From Rubripirellula sp. (GTDB lineage Bacteria > Planctomycetota > Planctomycetia > Pirellulales > Pirellulaceae), in contig JARFQX010000372.1 of NCBI GenBank assembly GCA_029287555.1, positions 1 through 11,016 of the forward strand: a DNA stretch of 11,016 nt, written 5' to 3'. Both the position numbers and the translations under genes were made by a program. Of this stretch, positions 1-7,361 are shown piece after piece. Position 1 is the first letter of the stretch; every line of letters starts with the position of its first letter. Under the pieces are notes generated by a model. It did no database searches and was not told where the DNA came from. It saw only the letters and a list, made by a program, of their open reading frames with translations.

Positions 1-252
1 CATGACGGCCGCGATCGGACCGGCCTTACAGACATCACAGCACTCCATCTTCAAGCGAACCACCCCCCCTTTTTCGGAGAGGCCCACCTCCTTGAGGCGT
101 CGTTTGAGGAACTTCCACGACTCTGACATTTGCTTGGCCGAGGCGCAGCCGCTTTCAGCCCGATCGGTGCATAGCCAAATGGCGCGGGATTTGACAGGAA
201 TCCTCAGTTTCTTGGCGCGTTGCCGGGCGCTCTGGATTGCGTCTTTACTCAT
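1..252 (-). CDS. (2Fe-2S) ferredoxin-like protein, C-terminus cut by window edge
   Basis: Reading from ATG at 252 towards position 1 gives 84 codons with no stop, so the 3' end lies outside the window. The protein begins MSKDAIQSARQRAKKL. It then shows the thioredoxin-fold (2Fe-2S) ferredoxin pattern: strand 'AIWLCTD' with Cys28, Cys36 eight residues on, a helix 'SWKFLKRRLKEVGL', a strand 'VVRLKMECC', and the second pair Cys71/Cys75 in 'CCDVCKAGP'. Members of this family are usually about 100 to 120 residues and continue with 'vyPdgtWY', so perhaps 20 to 35 residues are missing. The four cysteines would hold a 2Fe-2S cluster and the protein is probably a cytoplasmic electron carrier; its partner cannot be inferred. 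The gene is divergent from the LptF/LptG-family gene, with 277 bases between the two starts. The AAAGAG just before the ATG is too close to be a good ribosome binding site. Confidence 0.85.
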   Translation of the reverse strand, partial: MSKDAIQSARQRAKKLRIPVKSRAIWLCTDRAESGCASAKQMSESWKFLKRRLKEVGLSEKGGVVRLKMECCDVCKAGPIAAVM

Positions 253-529
253 CTCTTTGAGTCTAATTGCCGAGGTCGATTTGGCCGAGCCGCGAAGGGC
301 GTGGAACGCAGCGTTTCTCCCAAGCGATCCACGATGATTGGTCCAGCCTCGCGTTGCATGCAGTGGTCTTGCCACGTCGGGGCCGAATTTCGGATATTCC
401 GAACAAAACCTGGCGGACTTCCCCCCGGGCGGGTTCGCGATCTGCCCAGCATCAAGTGAGCGATTGGGCGCGATTCCGCGCAAGACACATCCATCGACTC
501 GATCTAGAACGAGGACCGCGACGCCAGCC

Positions 530-1669
530 GTGACCAAAATCGACCGCTACATCCTGGTGCTTTTTCTGCGAACGGTGTTGATCTGCTTCTGCTCTCTTGC
601 GGGGATCTTCATCGTGTTTCACGCATTCACGAGCATGGATGACTTGGTCAAGCAAGGCCAGGCCGAGGATGGGTTAGTGCCCGTGATGATGCGCTATTAC
701 GGTCCCTACATGCTGCTGCTGTTCGATTGGACCGGTGCGATCATCGCCTTGATGGCGTTCCTGTTCACAATCGGTTGGCTGCGACGGACCGGTGAGTTGA
801 CAGCGATCTTGTCAGCGGGGATTTCCCACGGCCGAATCTTTCGGCCCATTCTGATCGCCTCCTTGGTGCTCATTGTGGTCCAACTCGTCAATCGCGAGTT
901 GGTACTGCCGACTTACCGCGACGTGTTGACCATGAAGGCAAAGGATATCGCCGGGGAGAACGAGCAGCCGATCCTGGCCCAGTACGATCAAGCGAATCGC
1001 GTGCTCATCGACGGTAGTTCTCTGCTGACCCTCTCCCGGGTCGTTCGTGAACCGAGTTTTCGTTTGGATGGCGTCTATCCCGGGTTCGGCGACTTACTGC
1101 TCGCCCAATCCGCGCGCTGGTTGGACGCATGCGGCGAGCATCCGTCGGGATACTTACTCGATGGCGTGCAACGCCCGGACGTGATTGATGAGCTTCCTTC
1201 GGTCGGCGTGGGAGAGCGGTTGATCTTGATGACCAGCCGCGATCAGCCGTGGCTCGGTCCCCGTCAGTGCTTTTTCGCAACGACCGTGCGGACCGATTTC
1301 CTTCAAACCAACCAATCGGCCACTCGGATGGCGTCCGTTGCAGAGCTAGCGGATCGGATTCGCAATCCCGCGGTGCACAGCAGCATGGGGCTGAAAGTGT
1401 TGCTGCACGAACGGATCCTCCGTCCGCCGTTGGACTACATTCTAATTCTGCTTGGTTTACCGATGGTCGTGAACCGACACGGGCGTAACTTGTTTGTGAT
1501 GATTGGGGCATCGATGCTGACCGTGATGGCGTTCTTTGTCGTCAAGACGCTTTCGGGCGCGATGGGAGGCAGTGGATACTTGCTATCTCCGGCGATGGCC
1601 GCTTGGATGCCTTTGCTGATTCTGGGGCCCATTGCCTACGTTCGACTCCGCGACGCACAATGGGCATGA
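530..1669 (+). CDS. LptF/LptG (YjgP/YjgQ) family permease
   Basis: This is a membrane component of the type that, in the LptB2FG exporter, extracts lipopolysaccharide from the inner membrane. The 379-residue product starts VTKIDRYILVLFLRT, the usual 'iDRYil' opening of the family. Hydrophobic segments lie near residues 9-32, 58-82 and 100-118. A large soluble, presumably periplasmic, domain follows (about 120-295, with 'LIDGSSLLTLSRVV'). Three more segments lie near 305-320, 325-345 and 352-372. 'GELTAILSAGISHGRIFRP' matches the conserved cytoplasmic coupling-helix region. The open frame extends to 338, but the extra 64 residues look non-coding (Ser/Thr/Arg/Pro-rich), so GTG at 530 is chosen. 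A GAGGA at 511-515 lies upstream at rather long spacing. The stop overlaps the start of the next gene as ATGA. I cannot tell LptF from LptG, and the real cargo in this organism is unknown. Confidence 0.88.
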   Translation: MTKIDRYILVLFLRTVLICFCSLAGIFIVFHAFTSMDDLVKQGQAEDGLVPVMMRYYGPYMLLLFDWTGAIIALMAFLFTIGWLRRTGELTAILSAGISHGRIFRPILIASLVLIVVQLVNRELVLPTYRDVLTMKAKDIAGENEQPILAQYDQANRVLIDGSSLLTLSRVVREPSFRLDGVYPGFGDLLLAQSARWLDACGEHPSGYLLDGVQRPDVIDELPSVGVGERLILMTSRDQPWLGPRQCFFATTVRTDFLQTNQSATRMASVAELADRIRNPAVHSSMGLKVLLHERILRPPLDYILILLGLPMVVNRHGRNLFVMIGASMLTVMAFFVVKTLSGAMGGSGYLLSPAMAAWMPLLILGPIAYVRLRDAQWA

Positions 1670-2343
1670 CCCCAGCTGAGATCTCGGTGGTGATTCCGGC
1701 TATCAACGAAGAGTCGTCAATTGCCGTCGCGGTCCAATCGGCGGTTCGGGCGGGTGCCGGTGAGATCATCGTGGTCGATGGTGGCAGTCAAGACGACACC
1801 ATTGGAGCCGCCCGGCGGGCCGGTGCCACGAAGATTGTGCGGTCCCTTCCGGGCCGTGGCGTCCAGTTGAATTCCGGTCTCGTGCTTGTCGATGCTCACC
1901 AACGCGTCGTCCTCTTCCTGCATGCCGATAACGCCTTGGATCCAAACTGCCTCGAGCAGATTTGTGATCGAGATGAGTTGATCTGGGGCGCCTTCCGTCA
2001 ACAGATCGATTCACCGGCGAAGATTTTCCGATGGATCGAGCGGGGCAATGCGATGCGCGTCCAGCTGCGACGAATGCCCTTCGGCGACCAAGCCGTTTTT
2101 GTCCGTAAGACGGAGTTGGATCGCCAAGGAGGATTCGAGGAGATTCCGTTGATGGAGGACGTTGTGCTGTCACGGCGACTGCGGCGGATCGCCAAACCCG
2201 CGCTGCTGCGCGGACCTGTTCACGTCAGCGCCCGTCGTTGGCAACATCGCGGTCCGATCCGACAATCGCTGCGCAATTGGTGGATTCAGCTCGCCTTTGC
2301 GGTTGGCGTCTCGCCGCAGCGGCTCAAACAATGGTACCGTTGA
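1666..2343 (+). CDS. Family 2 glycosyltransferase, TIGR04283-like
   Basis: This 225-residue GT-A fold transferase moves a sugar from a nucleotide donor to an unknown acceptor. Visible motifs are 'ISVVIPAINEE' (6-16), 'IIVVDGGSQDDT' (34-45, donor-binding Asp38), 'SLPGRGVQLNSG' (60-71), 'VLFLHADN' (82-89, with Asp88 at the metal-binding position), 'FGDQAVFVRK' (139-148) and 'GGFEEIPLMEDVVLSRRLRR', whose Glu164-Asp165 is the probable catalytic-base region. The end, 'RNWWIQLAFAVGVSPQRLKQWYR', is the typical terminus of the TIGR04283 'rSAM/selenodomain-associated transferase 2' group. There is no membrane segment or signal peptide, so it should be cytoplasmic. The start at 1666 overlaps the permease stop (ATGA); ATG at 1660 is an equally possible start two codons earlier. 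The usual TIGR04282 partner is not present in the window. The translational coupling suggests a shared envelope role, which is inference. Confidence 0.88.
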   Translation: MTPAEISVVIPAINEESSIAVAVQSAVRAGAGEIIVVDGGSQDDTIGAARRAGATKIVRSLPGRGVQLNSGLVLVDAHQRVVLFLHADNALDPNCLEQICDRDELIWGAFRQQIDSPAKIFRWIERGNAMRVQLRRMPFGDQAVFVRKTELDRQGGFEEIPLMEDVVLSRRLRRIAKPALLRGPVHVSARRWQHRGPIRQSLRNWWIQLAFAVGVSPQRLKQWYR

Positions 2344-2370
2344 ATCGCGTCGTCGAAGCTCCGTCGAAGT

Positions 2371-3276
2371 TTACCAGGTCGCACGAGGGTGAGCCCGTTC
2401 ATAGACTTGACGTAGATTCGCGGCGCTAACGTGCGTGTAGATCTGGGTCGTCGCGAGACTCTTGTGCCCGAGCAATTCTTGCACGCTGCGGATGTCGGCC
2501 CCACGGTCGAGCAGGTGGGTGGCGAAGCTGTGACGCAAGGTGTGGGGACTCGTTCGCGCATCGAGGTCGGCTTGGGCGATGTACTTTTCCAGCATCCGTC
2601 CCACGCTGCGTGTCGTCAGGATGCGACCGAAACGATTCACGAAAACCGGCGCGTCGCGCCCCAGCGATTCGGTTTTTGGATCACGGATTCGTTTTCTTGC
2701 GTAGCGATCAATCGCCTTGATCGCATACGAGCCCAACGGACTGATCCGTTCCTTGCGTCCCTTTCCACGGATTCGCACGACCTGCTCGTCGAAATCAAGA
2801 TCGCCGTCGCGGAGCGCGACCAGCTCGCTGACACGGAGTCCGGCTGAATACATTGTTTCCAAGATGGCACGGTCGCGAAGGCCCGCGACCGAATTAGCGG
2901 GCGGAGCAAGAAGCAATCGACCGACCTCGTCGCTCGTTAACACGTGCGGCAGTTTGCGCTGCCGACGTGGATTCCGAAGCGGCTTGGCGGGATTGTCTCG
3001 GGCAAGTCCCTGGCGCATGGCGAATCGATAGAAACTGCGCAGCGATGCCAGCTTCCGCGAAACCGTCGAACGCGCGTAGCCCGCCTGCTGAAGCGCCGCC
3101 TGGAACGCTCGCAGATCTTGTGGCGTTAGGTCGTCTGGGCGAGGTGAAGACCCCTGCGAGTTCTCCAGCCATTCAACGAGCCCAAACAAGTCCTCGCGGT
3201 ATGCCTTGATCGTCAGCGCCGAGGCATTTCGCTCGGTGGCCAGGTAACGCAGGAATTGAGCGATCGCGCTACGCAT
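2371..3276 (-). CDS. xerC: Tyrosine recombinase XerC
   Basis: This 301-residue site-specific recombinase is of the size and architecture of XerC/XerD, which resolve chromosome dimers at dif during division. The N-terminal SAM-like core-binding domain spans about 1-88 ('IAQFLRYLATERNASALTIKAYREDL'). The catalytic domain follows from about 108 ('LPHVLTSDEVGRLL'). The full catalytic set is visible: Arg148 in 'SAGLRVSEL', Lys172 in 'GKGRKER', His245 and Arg248 in 'PHTLRHSFATHLL', His271 in 'LLGHKS', and nucleophile Tyr280 in 'QIYTHV'. It ends 'VYERAHPRATW', as chromosomal Xer proteins do, with no integrase-type extension, so a housekeeping role is favoured over a phage integrase. It starts 3 bases after the stop of the small gene upstream and is probably co-transcribed with it. 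It is convergent with the glycosyltransferase. XerC rather than XerD is by overall resemblance and is less certain than the family. Confidence 0.9.
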   Translation of the reverse strand: MRSAIAQFLRYLATERNASALTIKAYREDLFGLVEWLENSQGSSPRPDDLTPQDLRAFQAALQQAGYARSTVSRKLASLRSFYRFAMRQGLARDNPAKPLRNPRRQRKLPHVLTSDEVGRLLLAPPANSVAGLRDRAILETMYSAGLRVSELVALRDGDLDFDEQVVRIRGKGRKERISPLGSYAIKAIDRYARKRIRDPKTESLGRDAPVFVNRFGRILTTRSVGRMLEKYIAQADLDARTSPHTLRHSFATHLLDRGADIRSVQELLGHKSLATTQIYTHVSAANLRQVYERAHPRATW

Positions 3277-3279
3277 CGA

Positions 3280-3525
3280 TCAATGAAAATCGTCGATCGA
3301 TAGGCTGTCGAATTCCTGACTGGCAAGTTGGTCCTCGTCGCTCGGTACCGCGTCACGGATCTTCCGACTGAGCATCGCGGCATCGTACCAGCTGAAATCA
3401 AGCTCGGGATCGGCGGCGAAACGTGCCAGTTGGCGGAGCGTTTGGTCACGATTCTGGTCATCAAACAAGAAGATGAACCGTTCGTTTCCTTTGACCAACG
3501 CGAGGACGTTGATTTCGTCATCCAT
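3280..3525 (-). CDS. Conserved-looking 81-residue protein of unknown function
   Basis: I do not recognise a named family. From ATG at 3525 the product begins MDDEINVLALVKGNERFIFL. It continues with 'FDDQNRDQTLRQLARFAA', 'DPELDFSWYDAAMLSRKI' and an acidic tail ending 'SIDDFH'. It looks like a small soluble, acidic alpha/beta protein: a beta hairpin (about 5-20), a helix (23-37), then a second helix around 'WYDAAMLSRKIRD'. There is no signal peptide, membrane segment or metal motif. The frame stays open to 3663, but those 46 residues overlap the end of the lipoprotein gene and look like noise, so 3525 is preferred. The stop is 3 bases before the xerC start, so the two are probably one transcript. 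My impression is that similar short proteins occur in related planctomycetes, but I could not check this. Confidence 0.7.
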   Translation of the reverse strand: MDDEINVLALVKGNERFIFLFDDQNRDQTLRQLARFAADPELDFSWYDAAMLSRKIRDAVPSDEDQLASQEFDSLSIDDFH

Positions 3526-3598
3526 GGCTGGGTGAATCCGATAGCAAGAAGCGGGCACCAAGGCAGGCACCGCGCTCCTGGGATCGGCCTGCCAGGGA

Positions 3599-4759
3599 TC
3601 AGTATCGGCTGAGGGGCCAACGCAAGATGAGGTCGCTTTGGTCCCTTCCCCCGCGAGATTCAAGCATCTCCATGATGTGCAAGTGACAACAGAAATGAAT
3701 GAAATCTTCGCTACGTCTTAGGTAACCCTGCCAGTTTCCCGGACGTGCATCATCACCCGTCTCGACGTACTGAGCCAAGCGAATCGTGAAGTCCGGATCA
3801 TCCCCTCGGTAGATCCTCGTATGTGACAGCACCGGTTCATGGCTGACGATCGCTGGCGGCCGAATGGGTGATGGCGGATCGGGGATCAGATCGGTTGGAT
3901 CGGGCCAGTTGTGAGGTAACGGATTTTCCCAAGTCGGACCGTCCAGCAAGCTTGGCGTATTCCCATTAACCGGACCCATGGTGTGGCCGGGATCCGGAAT
4001 TGGAATCTCCGTTGAACCTGGGACCGCGGCGACGGAACCTGGGGCCGCGGCTGAGGCGGTGTCCGCGATTGCCGCCGCTTGGCTCAGCCCGATCGGATCG
4101 GTGTGAGGCGAAGTGGTGGGGCTAGGCGTTTGCGTCGAGAGCTGGCTGCGAGCCAGTTCAAACTCGGCCTCACGCACGATTCTTGCGGGAATCTCATCCT
4201 CGTGCTCCGTTCCCCATGGCATACCGTAGCCCGGCGGGATCGGATGGAAGCCTTCGTTGGCCGCGTACCAATGGACCGTCATCGCCATACGAGGTGGGTA
4301 GTAGGGATCGAAGTCGGTGACCGATCCGACGACCAAAGCCTCAACTCCCATCTGGCGAGCGAGTTCTTGGAAATGGGCACCGGTGACCGGTTCGCCGTAT
4401 TGAGAAGCGTATTGCAGCCACTGCAGTTTCGTGACACCAACCGGCAGCACCTCAAAGCCGGAAACCGCCTGAAGAGCTGCGTAGTATTTCTCAGACACCA
4501 ATGCGGTGTCGAGTGTTGGTTCACCGCTTTGGTTGAAGAACGGGAGAACGGCAACGCGTTTGAGTTGCGGAAACGGATTGTGGACACGTTCGCGTTCCCA
4601 TTTCGTGGGACATACGTTGCATCCAAAACAAACCGCCAGCAGCAACCAAAACGTCGCGACAGGTTGGGCATTGAGTTTCACAGCAAAGTGCCAGCGCGCG
4701 TGCACGAATCGCGGCCATCCCCACCCCCAACGCTTGGTATCGACCTTGCCAGCCGGCAA
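3599..4759 (-). CDS. Predicted lipoprotein with GNA1162/LpoB-like core
   Basis: The product is a probable membrane-anchored lipoprotein of unknown function. A hydrophobic stretch 'PVATFWLLLAVCFGC' precedes Cys47, with Gly at -1; the lipobox is loose, with Cys at -3. The core after the anchor, 'LKRVAVLPFFNQSGEPTLD' (66-84), then 'SGFEVLPVGVTKLQWL' and 'ARQMGVEALVVGSVTDFDPYYPP', resembles the alpha/beta fold shared by GNA1162 (DUF799), LpoB and CsgG-like lipoproteins. A Pro/Ala/Ser/Thr-rich, probably disordered linker follows (about 210-305). The C-terminus is a more ordered block, 'FTIRLAQYVETGDDARPGNW' then 'RRSEDFIHFCCHLHIMEMLE'. The start is uncertain. TTG at 4759 has AGG six bases upstream but implies a 46-residue leader. 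GTG at 4705 or 4681 would give a more normal signal peptide (386, 368 or 360 residues in all). It lies 73 bases upstream of the small gene and may share a transcript with xerC. Confidence 0.72.
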   Translation of the reverse strand: MPAGKVDTKRWGWGWPRFVHARWHFAVKLNAQPVATFWLLLAVCFGCNVCPTKWERERVHNPFPQLKRVAVLPFFNQSGEPTLDTALVSEKYYAALQAVSGFEVLPVGVTKLQWLQYASQYGEPVTGAHFQELARQMGVEALVVGSVTDFDPYYPPRMAMTVHWYAANEGFHPIPPGYGMPWGTEHEDEIPARIVREAEFELARSQLSTQTPSPTTSPHTDPIGLSQAAAIADTASAAAPGSVAAVPGSTEIPIPDPGHTMGPVNGNTPSLLDGPTWENPLPHNWPDPTDLIPDPPSPIRPPAIVSHEPVLSHTRIYRGDDPDFTIRLAQYVETGDDARPGNWQGYLRRSEDFIHFCCHLHIMEMLESRGGRDQSDLILRWPLSRY

Positions 4760-4812
4760 GCTTTACCTGATTGCAAGAATTTTGCGGATGAGGCTGCAAC
4801 TGGCGTCAGGCG

Positions 4813-4844
4813 CAACTGTAGGTCAGCCTGTCCCCAGGCTGACA
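4813..4844 (+). repeat. Hairpin repeat, unit 1 (direct copy)
   Basis: This 32-base unit begins CAACTGTAG and continues into a perfect 9-bp stem, GTCAGCCTG (4822-4830) and CAGGCTGAC (4835-4843), around a TCCC loop. An identical 32-base copy lies at 4916-4947. The small palindrome GCAGC-GAA-GCTGC follows at 4849-4861. It resembles REP-type intergenic palindromes. Confidence 0.9.
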
Positions 4845-4875
4845 TTAAGCAGCGAAGCTGCCCGACCGGAAGAAT

Positions 4876-4906
4876 GCGAGTCTGGGACAGACTCGCCTAC
4901 AGTTGA
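4876..4906 (-). repeat. Hairpin repeat, inverted variant unit
   Basis: On the minus strand this unit reads TCAACTGTAG followed by a 9-bp stem, GCGAGTCTG and CAGACTCGC, around a TCC loop. It has the same leader and layout as the units at 4813 and 4916. The stem differs from theirs at three positions on each arm, and every change is matched on the other arm, so pairing is kept. Its leader and that of the next unit form a perfect 10-bp inverted repeat (4897-4906 and 4915-4924) around 8 bases. Confidence 0.85.
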
Positions 4907-4915
4907 CGTCAAGCT

Positions 4916-4947
4916 CAACTGTAGGTCAGCCTGTCCCCAGGCTGACA
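4916..4947 (+). repeat. Hairpin repeat, unit 2 (direct copy)
   Basis: This is an exact second copy of the 32-base unit at 4813-4844. Its stem arms are at 4925-4933 and 4938-4946 around TCCC. It sits immediately downstream of the oxidoreductase gene on that gene's strand. Confidence 0.9.
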
Positions 4948-4950
4948 ATC

Positions 4951-4969
4951 GCGGCAGCTTCGCTGCCGC
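4951..4969. terminator. GC-rich perfect hairpin after the oxidoreductase stop
   Basis: GCGGCAGC (4951-4958), loop TTC, GCTGCCGC (4962-4969) make a perfect 8-bp stem two bases past the oxidoreductase stop (4972-4974). It could end that transcript, but no T-run follows on the minus strand, so a classical intrinsic terminator is not shown. It may be part of the repeat cluster: its core GCAGC-TTC-GCTGC is the reverse complement of the small palindrome at 4849-4861. Confidence 0.4.
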
Positions 4970-4971
4970 AA

Positions 4972-6333
4972 TTACAGGCCGAGAGACCAACCTTCGCGAG
5001 GTACACGACGCAAAAACGGTTCCGCTTCGGGGCACCCGGCGCACGTCATCGAGGGTGCGTCCCAGACAATCCTCCGACCAACACGATAGGCGACATTGCC
5101 CAAGTGATTGGCTTCGGTCAGCGGACCCGCGTACGAGAAAGGACTGCCGGTTTCGCCCTCGCCGCGACACGCCGCCAGCCACTCGTGATGGTGGCTTGCC
5201 GGGATTGGCATCTTCAGCGGAGGCGGCGTGAATTCGGCGAACTTCTCTTCCGGCAACAACACGTGTTTTCGGTAGTCCGACAGCAGCATCCCACGACTGC
5301 CGACAAACAAGACCCCGTTGTTCCAGGGCGGGATCTCACCACTTTGCCATCGTTCCGGCTTGTGCGTCCCCTGGTACCATGTCAACGTGACGGCGGGCAG
5401 GTTGTCTCGCGGCCCGTACTCGTAAACCGCCGTCATCGATGCCGGCGCGATTTCGGGGTGTGGCGGTGGCCCGAACGATTCGACCGTCCGAGGCGCGTCG
5501 AGCCGTAATGCCCAGTAAGGCAAGTCATTCCAGTGGCTGCCGAGATCGGACATTGTTCCGTTGCCAAAGTCCCACCATCGATACCATTTGGGGCCCGGAA
5601 AGTAGACCTCGTGGAAGGGCCGCTGGGGCGCTGGCCCGAGCCAAAGATCCCAATCGAGGTAATCGGGCGGCGTCATCCCTTGGCTCGGGCGACGATCCAC
5701 GAAGACGCGATCCTTGTGCTCGATCGCTTCTTGCTCGCTCTGCAACCCCCAGGCACGCGATACCCAGACGTGCGCCTCACTGATCGGTCCAATCACGCCA
5801 GATTGAATCAGTTCCACCACGCGGCGATAGTTCTCGCTCGCATGGATCTGTGTTCCCATCTGGGTTACCACGTTGGCCTTCGCCGCCGCTTCGGTAACCT
5901 GGCGAGTCTCGTAGACGTTGTAAGCTAGCGGTTTTTCGCAGTAGACGTGCTTGCCTAACTGCAACGCCGGCATCGTGGCGTAAGCGTGAGTGTGCTCGGT
6001 CGTGCTGACCACAACCGCGTCGACCGACTTGCCCATCGCGTCATAGAGCTTGCGGAAATCGCGAAAGCGGGTTGCCCGCGGATGCTGCTCCCCCGCGGCT
6101 TGCAAGAATCTTGAATCGACATCGCAAAGGGCAACCACGTCGATCCCCCCGGTCGATACGAGCGTGTTCAAGTTACGCGCGCCACGGCCGCCGACCCCAA
6201 TGAATGCGACCTTGAGTCGATCGTTGGGGCCGGATTGGGCCTTGAGCTGTGATGACTGGCAAGCCGTGGCGGTGGCCGCCGCCGCAAAAGAAAAGAAGGT
6301 GCGGCGATTCGTGCGCGGAGGGCGTGCGTTCAT
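4972..6333 (-). CDS. Tat-exported Gfo/Idh/MocA family oxidoreductase
   Basis: This 453-residue NAD(P)-dependent oxidoreductase is of the kind planctomycetes export in large numbers, probably acting on a sugar or sugar derivative. The start ATG at 6333 gives a twin-arginine signal: 'TNRRTFFSF' (8-16, Arg10-Arg11), then an Ala-rich hydrophobic stretch to about residue 33. The Rossmann fold follows, 'LKVAFIGVGGRG' (40-51), with Asp71 in 'VALCDVD' at the end of the second strand, 'VVVSTTEHTH', and the family hallmark 'GKHVYCEKPLA' (Glu133-Lys134-Pro135). The C-terminal substrate domain includes 'WDLWLGP', 'WYRWWDFGNGTMSDLGSHWND' (the GG..D..H-like catalytic region) and a late 'SHHHEWLAACRG'. The end, 'FLRRVPREGWSLGL', is typical of this subgroup. 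The substrate cannot be read from sequence. It has long flanking gaps (325 bases upstream) and may be transcribed alone. Confidence 0.92.
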   Translation of the reverse strand: MNARPPRTNRRTFFSFAAAATATACQSSQLKAQSGPNDRLKVAFIGVGGRGARNLNTLVSTGGIDVVALCDVDSRFLQAAGEQHPRATRFRDFRKLYDAMGKSVDAVVVSTTEHTHAYATMPALQLGKHVYCEKPLAYNVYETRQVTEAAAKANVVTQMGTQIHASENYRRVVELIQSGVIGPISEAHVWVSRAWGLQSEQEAIEHKDRVFVDRRPSQGMTPPDYLDWDLWLGPAPQRPFHEVYFPGPKWYRWWDFGNGTMSDLGSHWNDLPYWALRLDAPRTVESFGPPPHPEIAPASMTAVYEYGPRDNLPAVTLTWYQGTHKPERWQSGEIPPWNNGVLFVGSRGMLLSDYRKHVLLPEEKFAEFTPPPLKMPIPASHHHEWLAACRGEGETGSPFSYAGPLTEANHLGNVAYRVGRRIVWDAPSMTCAGCPEAEPFLRRVPREGWSLGL

Positions 6334-6564
6334 TTCGACGTCTTGGATCGGATGGAGACTGCTTGGCGAATGAACAACATTCTACACGCCAAGCCTTCAC
6401 CCAACCGACTCCACATCGCGGCGCGAAGCCCGCCAGATTCAGCAGCCGTTCCCCGGTGCTTCGAGGTCGTGCATTTTCTAGAGTCAGCCAATGCCCTCGG
6501 GAGGGTGATGGAAGGACGTCGTGTAGGACCGCCAACCCAAAAACTGCACGACCTCCTTCCCGTC

Positions 6565-6609
6565 GGCACCATCCTGTTTGGCACGTTCCGGTGTGGCACG
6601 TTCGACCGG
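6565..6609 (+). repeat. Short tandem array, period 15 bp (array A)
   Basis: There are three units of exactly 15 bases starting at 6565, 6580 and 6595: GGCACCATCCTGTTT, GGCACGTTCCGGTGT and GGCACGTTCGACCGG. The first part of the unit (GGCACGTTC) is conserved and the rest varies. The related array B lies on the opposite strand at 9691-9735. Confidence 0.7.
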
Positions 6610-6643
6610 CCCGATGCATCCCAGGCTTCAGATCTTCGGGCCG
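6607..6643. terminator. Inverted repeat downstream of sod
   Basis: CGGCCCGA (6607-6614) pairs with TCGGGCCG (6636-6643) across a 21-base loop, 15 bases beyond the sod stop. It could act as a transcript end for sod, but the loop is long and no T-run follows on the minus strand. It is a weak candidate. Confidence 0.25.
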
Positions 6644-6658
6644 ATCGGATTGCGAACG

Positions 6659-7279
<621 letters not shown>

Positions 7280-7329
7280 GGTCCTGAGGCATCTCCATGT
7301 GCGGGAACGTGTCAAGTCACTCTTCCAGC

Positions 7330-7357
7330 ACGATAGCGAGCCTTCCAGGTCTCGCAA
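7330..7357 (-). promoter_or_regulatory. Candidate promoter for sod
   Basis: On the minus strand TTGCGA (7357-7352) and TATCGT (7335-7330) are separated by 16 bases. Each matches four of six sigma-70 consensus positions, in the short gap just upstream of sod. The -35 lies just past the stop of the upstream gene. Matches this loose arise by chance. Confidence 0.22.
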
Positions 7358-7361
7358 GTGC

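Larger units (their letters stand above)
6334..6658. other. Intergenic region between sod and the oxidoreductase
   Basis: No convincing gene is seen in these 325 bases. Open frames here have the low-complexity Arg/Pro composition of chance frames. The region holds the 15-bp repeat array at 6565-6609 and a long-loop inverted repeat at 6607-6643, and must also hold the promoter of the oxidoreductase, for which I see no clear -35/-10 pair. Confidence 0.6.

Noticed and set aside
338..529. N-terminal extension of the LptF/LptG-family frame
   Set aside because: The 64 extra residues are low-complexity and unlike the family. The conserved protein start follows GTG at 530.
1005..1511. 168-codon open frame antisense to the permease
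   Set aside because: Arg/Ser/Pro-rich shadow of a real gene in GC-rich DNA, with no family motif.
2344..2370. Bidirectional terminator between the glycosyltransferase and xerC
   Set aside because: The 27-base gap has only a short GTCGAAG direct repeat, with no hairpin and no T-run.
3526..3663. Extended start for the 81-residue protein
   Set aside because: It would overlap the lipoprotein gene by 65 bases and adds residues unlike the ordered part.
4079..4906. 275-codon plus-strand frame over the lipoprotein gene
   Set aside because: Antisense shadow with chance-like composition. It crosses the hairpin repeats, and the opposite strand has a signal peptide and recognisable core.
6565..6609. 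Possible CRISPR or minisatellite array
   Set aside because: Units are only 15 bases, contiguous and degenerate, with no spacers and no cas genes. It was kept only as a short tandem repeat.
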